The notes below the pieces were generated by a model. The model was given only the letters and a program-made list of their open reading frames with translations. It ran no database searches and was not told the DNA's origin. A program made the position numbers and the translations under genes. From positions 85,353-149,352 of the forward strand of contig CAIWHP010000094.1 of NCBI GenBank assembly GCA_903912445.1: a stretch of 64,000 bases of DNA. Reading direction: 5' to 3'. Positions 53,043 to 59,598 of this stretch are shown here, piece by piece. Position 1 is the stretch's first letter, and each line of letters opens with the position of its first letter. The DNA comes from an uncultured Lentisphaerota bacterium (lineage in GTDB: Bacteria; Verrucomicrobiota; Kiritimatiellia; CAIQIC01).

Positions 53043-53651
53043 TCACTCCGCCGCCGGGGCGGAACGGCTGACCTCAAGATCGCGGATCAAGCCGTCCTCG
53101 ATGCTGTAAATCCAGCCATGTACGGTAAATTCCTGCCCGCGCGCCCAGGCATCGCGCGCCACGGTGGTGCGCGCGACGTTCGTCACCTGCTCGCTCACGT
53201 TCAGCTCGCACAACCGGTTGACCCGCGCATGGTCATCCGGCAGCGCGGCCAGCTCCGCGGCATTGCGCAGGTGGATATCGCCGATGTGCCGCAGCCAGTT
53301 GTCGATCAGCCCGTGGGGATGATCCTCGATCGCCGCCTTGACGCCGCCGCAGCCGTAGTGGCCGCAGACGATGACGTGCTTCACGTGCAGCACATCGAGC
53401 GCGTATTGCAGCACCGAGAGGCAGTTCATGTCGGAGTGCACCACGATGTTGGCCACGTTGCGGTGGACGAACAGCTCGCCCGGCAGCAGGCCGACGATCT
53501 CGTTGGCGGGCACGCGGCTGTCCGAGCAGCCGATCCACAGGTACTCCGGCGACTGCTGCGCCGCCAGCTTGTGAAAGAAGCGGGGATGCTTCGCCGTGAT
53601 GTCCTTGGCCCAGGCGCGATTGCTGGCAAACAGCGTTGCGAGTGTCTTCAT
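53043..53651 (-). CDS. Beta-class carbonic anhydrase
   Basis: The 202-residue enzyme interconverts CO2 and bicarbonate. The zinc ligands are C42, H98 and C101 (IGCSDSRVPAN and CGHYGCGG), and the conserved D44-R46 pair is present. The HRNVAN motif is also typical of the Can/beta-CA plant-like group. The ATG at 53651 is the natural start (MKTLATLFASN); longer frames run into the palindrome repeat. No clear ribosome site is visible. It is a single gene with a palindrome pair 18 bp before the start. Confidence 0.95.
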   Translation of the reverse strand: MKTLATLFASNRAWAKDITAKHPRFFHKLAAQQSPEYLWIGCSDSRVPANEIVGLLPGELFVHRNVANIVVHSDMNCLSVLQYALDVLHVKHVIVCGHYGCGGVKAAIEDHPHGLIDNWLRHIGDIHLRNAAELAALPDDHARVNRLCELNVSEQVTNVARTTVARDAWARGQEFTVHGWIYSIEDGLIRDLEVSRSAPAAE

Positions 53652-53672
53652 GGCGCAGAATCTACACGTTTT

Positions 53673-53714
53673 CCAAGGATTGGAAAGCCCGTGTGCTCTT
53701 TTTCCAAGCCTTGG
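53673..53714. repeat. Phased palindrome pair, copy 7
   Basis: The cores are CCAAGGATTGG (53673-53683) and CCAAGCCTTGG (53704-53714), with centres 31 bp apart. On the minus strand it lies directly upstream of the carbonic anhydrase gene. Confidence 0.92.
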
Positions 53715-53844
53715 AAAACTGCGCCGGCCTTGGAGTGCGCAAGGTTGGCTGCGCCGCGCCCAACCCAGCCGGGCAGCACAAACCATCCACAGAGGTCACA
53801 GATTCCACAGATTTTTCGGGCGGAAGAAAAGAGCAGAAGAAGAA

Positions 53845-53911
53845 CCACGGAGCACACGGATCACACGGAAACCGGAACTGCCTGCTTCCGTGTGGTCGGT
53901 GTGCTCCGTGG
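53845..53911. repeat. Long hairpin with 26-base arms (CCACGGAGCACACGG type)
   Basis: The arms 53845-53870 and 53886-53911 are reverse complements with two mismatches in 26 bases and a 15-base loop. Further out, CACAGATTCCACAGATT (about 53798-53814) faces AATCTGCGAAATCTGTGG (about 53947-53964), so the hairpin is nested. Confidence 0.75.
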
Positions 53912-54056
53912 TGAAAAGTCTTCTTTCGTTGCCTCACCAACTGTGTAATCTGCGAAATCTGTGGATCACTTGCTTCGCTTCCGCCCTCTCTGCGATCTTT
54001 GCGTCCTCTCGTGGCTATTCCTCTTTCGCACCCAACCCAGCCGGAATTAGTCACAA

Positions 54057-54101
54057 CCGGCGGAGCAAGCTCCGCCGGACAAGGCGCAAGTAAGCTTGCG
54101 C
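54057..54101. repeat. Two adjacent GC-rich stem-loops
   Basis: CCGGCGGAGC-AA-GCTCCGCCGG occupies 54057-54078 and GCGCAAG-TAAG-CTTGCGC occupies 54084-54101. They lie just after the stop of the GH57 gene on the minus strand and form the right end of the composite repeat. Confidence 0.75.
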
Positions 54102-54115
54102 ACTCCAAGGTGTTT

Positions 54116-55570
54116 TCAGAAATCGTTCTGCAACACCGCGGCGCCGCGACGGCAGATCTCCCGCGCGTAGTCGGTCCAGCGGCCCTGGCCCCAATAGCGG
54201 TAGCAGCTGGTCTGCGCGGTGAGGTTGTGCAGCAGCGCGTTGCGGTAGGCGCCGGAGCGGCGGTCCACCTGGCGGTTGTCCAGCTTCTCGTGGAAGAGCA
54301 CGGAGAGCTGGTTCATCGGGTCGAGCACGTTCTCGTAGCCGCTGACCCAGCTCAGGTTGCTGGTCCAGGAGCCGCCGTCCATGTGGAAGCGGTGGTCGGC
54401 CTGCTTGGCCTCGGCGATCGCGGCGGCGACCTTCTCCGGCGTCGGCGCGCCCGCGATGCGCTGCCAGAGCGCGGCCTGGTGCAGCGGCTGGACCGGTACG
54501 AAATCCTTGTCGGTCAGCCCCTGCTGCGCGAGCAGCTCGAGATATTCCGTGCCGCCGATGCCGACGACACCCTCGGTGCCGAGGTTGTGCCACGCCTGGT
54601 TATAGTTCTGCGGGAACTCGTTCATCATCACGCCGCCGTTCTCGCCGTCGGCGATCTGCGCGACCAGCGGCGGGACCTGCCGGCCGCCTAGCGCGTGCGG
54701 ATGGAGGCCGCGGGCCTCGGCGAGCGGCTGCATCTGCGCGACAAGCTTGGTGTCGGAGCCCTGGGTCTTGATCAGCGCGATGATGCTGGCTTCCTCGCCG
54801 CGCGAGTTTTTGGCGACGAGCCGGCGCGGCAGATAGCGCTCGCCCAGGCCGTGGCCGTCGAGCTCCTCGATGGTGTGCTCCTGCACGAGCAGCCACTGGT
54901 AGCCGCATTCGCGCAGCGCCTTGACGTATTCGAACGCGACGTCGGGGTGGTTCGGCAGGTGCATCTCCGGCGGCGAGAAGCCGCGGACGCGCCCGAGCGC
55001 CGCCCAGCCGAAGAGCCCCGCGAAATGGTGCTGCCACGCGAGGATCTGCGGCTTGAGGTCCGGCACCGGCGTCGAGGGCACGACGGCGTGGGCCCACGTC
55101 GTGCCGAGCCACTCGGCGCACGGCCAGTAGCGGTCGTCATCCACGAGCGTGCGCAGGTTGTCGAGGATATCGCCGCGGCCCATCTGCCGCAGGCCGAAGA
55201 GCAGCTCGCCGGAATAGTCGAGCATGATGCGCGGGTGGCGGCCGCCGTCCACGTGCTCGCGGATGAAGTCGGCGATGCGGCTGTAGCAGTGCGCGAAGAC
55301 CGGCGCATCGTGCATGTCGTGCACGTGCTGGCGCTCCATCATGTACTGCAGGTTGCCGATCAGCGGCGCGGTGCCGAGGTCGCCGTCCTGGATCATCAGC
55401 GGCTGGTGCATGTGCAGTGCGAGCGCGAAGGCGGATTGCATCCGGTCGAGCCGCAAGGGCGTCCGGCCGGTATAAATCGGTTTTTGCGCGCTGGTGACGC
55501 GCTGGACCTCGTCCTCCCAGCCGCAGATGTTCGGCAGGCCGTCGATCAATTCAGGAATTTTATCACTCAT
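54116..55570 (-). CDS. GH57-family glycoside hydrolase-like protein
   Basis: The 484-residue protein has the GH57 N-terminal motif as FALALHMHQP. Later come PSTPVPDLKPQILAW, a FSPPEMHLPNHPDVAFEYVKAL segment with the expected nucleophile-region Glu, and DGENGGVMMNEFPQNYNQ with acidic residues near the usual acid/base position. GH57 enzymes act on alpha-glucans (amylase, 4-alpha-glucanotransferase, branching). The exact reaction is not clear. The ATG at 55570 has GGAG five bases upstream. It follows the branching-enzyme gene by 26 bases and is probably co-transcribed with it. Confidence 0.8.
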   Translation of the reverse strand: MSDKIPELIDGLPNICGWEDEVQRVTSAQKPIYTGRTPLRLDRMQSAFALALHMHQPLMIQDGDLGTAPLIGNLQYMMERQHVHDMHDAPVFAHCYSRIADFIREHVDGGRHPRIMLDYSGELLFGLRQMGRGDILDNLRTLVDDDRYWPCAEWLGTTWAHAVVPSTPVPDLKPQILAWQHHFAGLFGWAALGRVRGFSPPEMHLPNHPDVAFEYVKALRECGYQWLLVQEHTIEELDGHGLGERYLPRRLVAKNSRGEEASIIALIKTQGSDTKLVAQMQPLAEARGLHPHALGGRQVPPLVAQIADGENGGVMMNEFPQNYNQAWHNLGTEGVVGIGGTEYLELLAQQGLTDKDFVPVQPLHQAALWQRIAGAPTPEKVAAAIAEAKQADHRFHMDGGSWTSNLSWVSGYENVLDPMNQLSVLFHEKLDNRQVDRRSGAYRNALLHNLTAQTSCYRYWGQGRWTDYAREICRRGAAVLQNDF

Positions 55571-55596
55571 TTTTTCTCCATCTGTCACAAGGCTTT

Positions 55597-57300
55597 TCAG
55601 TTTTTCTTCCGTAGGGGCGCCGTCTTGCTGCGCCCACGGTGTATCGCGCGCGAAACGGACGGGCGTCCTTCAGCTGAAGGACGCCCCGGCTGCTGCTTGC
55701 GCGGCGAATATACGCGATAGTCCAGTGTCGGGAAAATATTATCCTGCTGCTCCAGCGCCGCCAGCCGCGCGGCGCGCACCGCGCCGAGCAGCAGCGCGTC
55801 GTGCAACTCGTTGAAGGCCAGCAGGTGGCTGCGCGTGCGCTGCGCCGCGTAGTTGGTGAAGGTGCCGCGGCTCATGATGAACGCCCAGTCGCTCGACTGC
55901 GCGAGCAGCAGCTCGCGCGCGGCCTGGTTGAGCGCGCGCCGCTGGAGCCCGCGCGCCGCCGGGAAGCGCCGCGCGAGCGCGTCCATGCGGTCGGCGGCGA
56001 CGTGCAGGTGCGGATAGACCCAGTCGGTTGCCGCGTTGAGCCAGATCTCGTGGTGGCCCTTGTGGCCCCAGCTCGACGCCGCGGGCATGGCGAGCTGCTG
56101 GACCGGCTGCGCGGCGAGGTACTCCACCGGCGTCGCGAGCTGCACCTGCGTCTGCGCGGCGAGCGCGCGGAGCACGGCCTCGAGCCACTCCGGCCCCTCG
56201 AACCACCAGTGGCCGAACAGCTCGGCGTCGTAGGGCGCGACGATCACCGGCGCGCGGCCGAGCCGGGCGCGCAGCGCGGCCGCCTGCTGTTGCCGCGCGG
56301 CGACGAAGTGTGCCGCGTGCGCCGCGACCTTCGCCAGCGCCGCCGCGCGCACATAGGGTTCCTTCGCCTCCGTGCGGCCGGTGATGCGAGGGTATTTGAT
56401 GCCGGTGTTGATGCGGATGCCGTCGCGGTGGATGTAGGGCCGGAGGTAGTCGAGCTCGAGGTCGAACCCGATGTCCCGGTAGAACTCGCGGTAGTCGGCG
56501 TCGCCGGGATAGCCCTGCTCGGCGCTCCACACCTGCTGCGACGAAGCGCCGTCGCGGCCGAAGGCGGCGCCGCCGCCCGGGCAGAGCAGCGGCGCGTGGA
56601 CGCCGAAGTGCGGCGGCGTGGCGGCGCGCTCGATGCCGTGGCTGTCCACGAAGAAGAAGCGCAGGCCGAATTCCTGCAGCACCGCCTCGAGCCCCGGGTA
56701 GAAGCCGCACTCCGGCAGCCAGATGCCGCGCGGCGCGCGGCCGAAGGTCTCTGTGTAGTGCTGCACCGCGACGGCGATCTGCGCGCGCACCGCCGCCGGG
56801 TTCACGCGCAGCAACGGCAGGAAGCCGTGCGTCGCCGCGCAGGTGATGATCTCCAGCCGCCCGGTTTGTTGCAGGCGCGCGAACGCGCCGACGAGGTCGC
56901 CATGCCAGCGCTTGGCATAGTCGCTGCGCGCTTGGGTGAACCGCTCCAGGTACAGCTGCGCCGTGGCGTGGAAATCCGGCAGCTGCGCGGTGCGCTCGCC
57001 TTCCTTCGCCGCCAGCTCGCACAGCCGCGTCAGGTGCCGTGTGTAGCGGCGGCGCAGCAGCGGATCGTTCAGCATCTCGATCAGCGAGGGCGTCAGCGAC
57101 ATCGTCAGGCGCCATGCCACACCGTCACGCTCCAGGCCCTCAAGCGTTTGCAAGAGCGGGATATAGGTTTCGGTGATCGCCTCGAAGAGCCAGTCCTCCT
57201 CCAGAAACTCCTCGTGCTCCGGATGGCGGACGAACGGCAGGTGCGCGTGGAGCACGAGACAGAGGAAACCCGCGGGCGGGCTGGAAGCGGGCGGCGTCAC
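55597..57300 (-). CDS. GH57 1,4-alpha-glucan branching enzyme, with repeat-derived C-terminal tail
   Basis: The 567-residue protein has the GH57 start CLVLHAHLPFVRHPE, the nucleophile motif GIWLPECGF and the acid/base region PYDAELFGHWWFEGPEWL, and it ends with the DUF1957-type helical domain (SSDWAFIMSRGTF, HLLAFNELHDALL). This is the pattern of glycogen branching enzymes of family 57. The start is the GTG at 57300, which overlaps the stop of the DUF4912 gene. The last 34 or so residues (QQPGRPSAEGRPSVSRAIHR and on) are encoded by the stem-loops at 55612-55686 and probably replaced or extended the original end. Confidence 0.88.
   Translation of the reverse strand: MTPPASSPPAGFLCLVLHAHLPFVRHPEHEEFLEEDWLFEAITETYIPLLQTLEGLERDGVAWRLTMSLTPSLIEMLNDPLLRRRYTRHLTRLCELAAKEGERTAQLPDFHATAQLYLERFTQARSDYAKRWHGDLVGAFARLQQTGRLEIITCAATHGFLPLLRVNPAAVRAQIAVAVQHYTETFGRAPRGIWLPECGFYPGLEAVLQEFGLRFFFVDSHGIERAATPPHFGVHAPLLCPGGGAAFGRDGASSQQVWSAEQGYPGDADYREFYRDIGFDLELDYLRPYIHRDGIRINTGIKYPRITGRTEAKEPYVRAAALAKVAAHAAHFVAARQQQAAALRARLGRAPVIVAPYDAELFGHWWFEGPEWLEAVLRALAAQTQVQLATPVEYLAAQPVQQLAMPAASSWGHKGHHEIWLNAATDWVYPHLHVAADRMDALARRFPAARGLQRRALNQAARELLLAQSSDWAFIMSRGTFTNYAAQRTRSHLLAFNELHDALLLGAVRAARLAALEQQDNIFPTLDYRVYSPRKQQPGRPSAEGRPSVSRAIHRGRSKTAPLRKKN
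55612..55635 (+). repeat. GTAG-headed REP-like stem-loop inside the branching-enzyme gene
   Basis: GTAG (55611-55614) is followed by GGGCGC, a nine-base loop and GCGCCC (55630-55635). It is a close relative of the copy at 51287-51310 and lies within the last codons of the coding sequence. Confidence 0.65.
55661..55686. repeat. Perfect 26-bp palindrome inside the branching-enzyme gene
   Basis: The half-site GGGCGTCCTTCAG is followed directly by its reverse complement. Together with the stem-loop at 55612-55635 it forms the coding sequence of the enzyme's terminal tail. Confidence 0.85.
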
Positions 57301-58304
57301 GGCTTGGCGACCGGCAAGGCCCAGCGGACGTGAAAGGTGCCGTCGGCGTTGACCGGCACGGCGCGGCCGTTGACGCACAGCGTCTGGCCCGGTTGGGCGC
57401 GGCCATAGACGATGACCTCGGCATTCAGCTCCAGCGTGATCGCGGCCGGCGCCGCCCCGCCGCCCAGGCTGAAGCTGCTCACCGTCTCCGACGAAGCCGG
57501 GTACGCGCTCACCGCGGCCGGCGCAACCAGGGCAGTGGCTGTATCCGCCGGCGCTGCTGCCGCGTCGGTGGCGACCGCAGGCTTCTCTGCCAGCAAGGTC
57601 GCGACGGCGGCCGGCAGCGCCAGCGCCTCCGCGGGCGTAACCGGCGTGCTGACCTCGGCATGCGGTGCCTCCGCCAGCGGGAAATCCGCGTAGGGCGCGG
57701 CCAATGCCTCTGCCAGCGCCGGCTCCAGCTGCGCGCCGCCGACCACGGACAAGGGACTGCCGGCCAACGGGAAGTCCTGCAGCACGCCGCTGCTGGCTGA
57801 AGTCTGCTGGCTGGAGTCTGACTTCTGACCTCTGACCTCTGCCTTCTGTTCTTCCTCCCGCTCCGGCGCGGCGCCGTCCAGCCCCGCGGTGACCGCGAGC
57901 CACCGGGGTTCCTGCGGCGGCGCGGGTGCGGCCGGCGGCGTGGTGATCGTGTTCGAGCGGCAGACGGCCACGAACTCGCCCGGCACCGCATACGGCCCCA
58001 GCTCGGCATGGTAGGTCTTGTCCGCGGCCAGCAGCTGCACGTACCAGCTGTGCGCGTCCGGGTTGATGGGGATATCGAACGCGCTGCCGTCGCGTTCGTC
58101 GTGGAAGCGCAAGACCCAGATGTAGGCGGTGGCCGGCGCGCCAAATTTCTTCTCGGCAGCGGCCCGGTCGCGCGGCGTGATCTCCCACGCGGCGTGGACG
58201 GTGAAGGGATCCACATCAAGCAGCGTCAGCCGGGTCTGGCCGTAAGCCGTGGGCAGTTCCGTCGGTGGCACAGCAGCAGTTTTTTTGACGCGGCGGCGAT
58301 TCAT
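57297..58304 (-). CDS. DUF4912 protein with carbohydrate-related context
   Basis: The 335-residue protein has a DUF4912 domain in its first half (LTLLDVDPFTVHAAWEIT, YIWVLRFHD, HSWYVQLLAADKTYHAELG). A long Ala/Pro-rich linker follows, then a C-terminal strand-rich segment (VIVYGRAQPGQTLCVNGRAVPV) that looks like a small Ig-like or bacterial-repeat domain. DUF4912 genes often lie beside GH57 branching enzymes, as here. Part of the linker (EEQKAEVRGQKSDSSQQTSA) is encoded by a CAGAGGTCAGAGGTCAGA-type repeat. The ATG at 58304 was chosen because the frame upstream runs into the palindrome pair. Confidence 0.75.
   Translation of the reverse strand: MNRRRVKKTAAVPPTELPTAYGQTRLTLLDVDPFTVHAAWEITPRDRAAAEKKFGAPATAYIWVLRFHDERDGSAFDIPINPDAHSWYVQLLAADKTYHAELGPYAVPGEFVAVCRSNTITTPPAAPAPPQEPRWLAVTAGLDGAAPEREEEQKAEVRGQKSDSSQQTSASSGVLQDFPLAGSPLSVVGGAQLEPALAEALAAPYADFPLAEAPHAEVSTPVTPAEALALPAAVATLLAEKPAVATDAAAAPADTATALVAPAAVSAYPASSETVSSFSLGGGAAPAAITLELNAEVIVYGRAQPGQTLCVNGRAVPVNADGTFHVRWALPVAKP
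57791..57850. repeat. TCTGACCTCTGACCTCTG-type tract inside the DUF4912 gene
   Basis: The plus strand carries repeated words CTGGCTGAAGTCTG, CTGGAGTCTG, ACTTCTGACC, TCTGACC and TCTGCC. It stays in frame and encodes part of a linker. Confidence 0.6.
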
Positions 58305-58368
58305 TGAAGAAAATTCTTTAGCAAGAACCCCTGGTGATTGACAGTTTTTTCCGCCGTCGAGCGCTTTC

Positions 58369-58411
58369 CCAAGCCTTGGAAAAACAACGCCATCGGCCTT
58401 CCAAGGTCTGG
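58369..58411. repeat. Phased palindrome pair, copy 8
   Basis: The cores are CCAAGCCTTGG (58369-58379) and CCAAGGTCTGG (58401-58411), with centres 32 bp apart. The pair lies between the ROK kinase stop and the DUF4912 start, 65 bp upstream of the latter. Confidence 0.9.
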
Positions 58412-58425
58412 AAACATACCGGGCA

Positions 58426-59403
58426 TCAGGGCTTGCGGCGGGCTTCAGCGACGAGCGCGGCGGCGCCGAGCACGCTGGCGTGGTCGCCGAGCTGCGCGGC
58501 CCGGACCTTGACGCGATTGACGAGCAGCGGCATGGCGTGCTGCGCGATGCCTTCGCGCACTTCCTCAAGATAAAGCTTTTCGAGCGCCTCGACCAGCCCG
58601 CCGCCGAGCACGATGATGTCCGGCGCGATCAGGTTGACGATGCCCGCGGCGGCCACGCCCAGCTGGCGTGCGGCGCGGCGGACGATATCCTCGACCGCGC
58701 TGTCGCCGGCGGCGATGGCTTTGGCGAGCGTCCGGCTCTTGACGTCGCGGAGGTCGGTGCCGGTCAGCTCGAGCAGGGCCGGGGCCTGGCCGCGGTAGGC
58801 GGCGGCGGCGCAGTCGGCGGCGATGGCGAGGCGGCTGGCGTGCGCCTCGAGGCAGCCGTGCCGGCCGCAGCCGCAGAGGCGGCCATCGGGCACGGCCTGC
58901 ATGTGGCCGACTTCGAAGCAGGAGTGTTCCTGGCCGCTGAAGATCTTGCCTTCATAGATGCAGCCGCCGCCGATGCCGGTGCCGGGGAACAGGCCGACGA
59001 CGCAGTGCGCCTGCTCGCCCACGCCGAAACGGAACTCGCCATAGGTGCCGGCATCCACATCGTTATAGACGCGGACGGGGCTGTGGCAGCTGCGCTCGAG
59101 AATTTTTTGCAGGGGGAGGTTGTGCCAGCCGAGGTTCGGGGCGGAAATCACCGCGCCGGTTTGCACGTTCACGGGGCCGGGCACGCCGAGGCCGATGCCG
59201 CCGAGCTGTTTCGCCGGCAGGCCGGCCTCGGCCAGCGTCTCGGCGATCAGCTGCTGCAGGCGGCCGATGACCGCCTTGGCGCCCTCATGGCCGCCGGTCT
59301 TTTCCTTGCGCTCGGCCAGCAGCTTGAATTTGTCGTTGAACAGCGCGGCGAGCATCTTTGTCCCGCCGAGATCCACGCCCAGCCAACAGGTTGCCTTGCT
59401 CAT
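58426..59403 (-). CDS. ROK-family sugar kinase (glucokinase-like)
   Basis: The 325-residue protein has the phosphate motif GVDLGGTKMLAAL, the catalytic Asp in NDVDAGTYGE, GLFPGTGIGGG, the glucose-contacting Glu/His motif EVGHMQ and the zinc-binding CGCGRHGCLEA. It should phosphorylate glucose or a similar hexose in the cytoplasm. No helix-turn-helix domain is present, so it is not a ROK repressor. It heads the minus-strand glucan cluster but is separated from it by a palindrome pair that may carry a separate promoter. Confidence 0.9.
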   Translation of the reverse strand: MSKATCWLGVDLGGTKMLAALFNDKFKLLAERKEKTGGHEGAKAVIGRLQQLIAETLAEAGLPAKQLGGIGLGVPGPVNVQTGAVISAPNLGWHNLPLQKILERSCHSPVRVYNDVDAGTYGEFRFGVGEQAHCVVGLFPGTGIGGGCIYEGKIFSGQEHSCFEVGHMQAVPDGRLCGCGRHGCLEAHASRLAIAADCAAAAYRGQAPALLELTGTDLRDVKSRTLAKAIAAGDSAVEDIVRRAARQLGVAAAGIVNLIAPDIIVLGGGLVEALEKLYLEEVREGIAQHAMPLLVNRVKVRAAQLGDHASVLGAAALVAEARRKP

Positions 59404-59540
59404 GACGTACTCCCGTGTTTGCTTCTTGCGACCGCGTGCAACCTAGCACAAACCGGGTGCAGAAAAAATTAAAACTGTGTTAGGACGGAGGGGGCGGGGC
59501 CGCCAGGGCTGCATAGGCCTGTTTTTCGAGCCACGCGCCG

Positions 59541-59569
59541 TTGCGCGGATGGGGCTGCTGTGCTATGAA
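59541..59569 (+). promoter_or_regulatory. Predicted promoter of alaS
   Basis: TTGCGC (59541-59546) and TATGAA (59564-59569) are separated by 17 bp and end 29 bp before the start codon. Confidence 0.45.
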
Positions 59570-59598
59570 AGCGCCCGCTTTTTGCCCGAAAGGTGCCC

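Larger units (their letters stand above)
53728..54110. repeat. Composite repeat bounded by a perfect 16-bp inverted repeat
   Basis: CCTTGGAGTGCGCAAG (53728-53743) has its exact reverse complement at 54095-54110. CCCAACCCAGCCGG occurs near both ends in the same orientation. Between them lies the long hairpin listed separately. The whole looks like an inserted or assembled repeat unit without a transposase. Confidence 0.6.
53652..54115. other. 464-base gap filled with repeats
   Basis: The gap contains the palindrome pair 53673-53714, an inverted 16-bp repeat (53728-53743 and 54095-54110), a long nested hairpin (53787-53960) and two GC-rich stem-loops (54057-54101). I see no gene. Confidence 0.75.
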
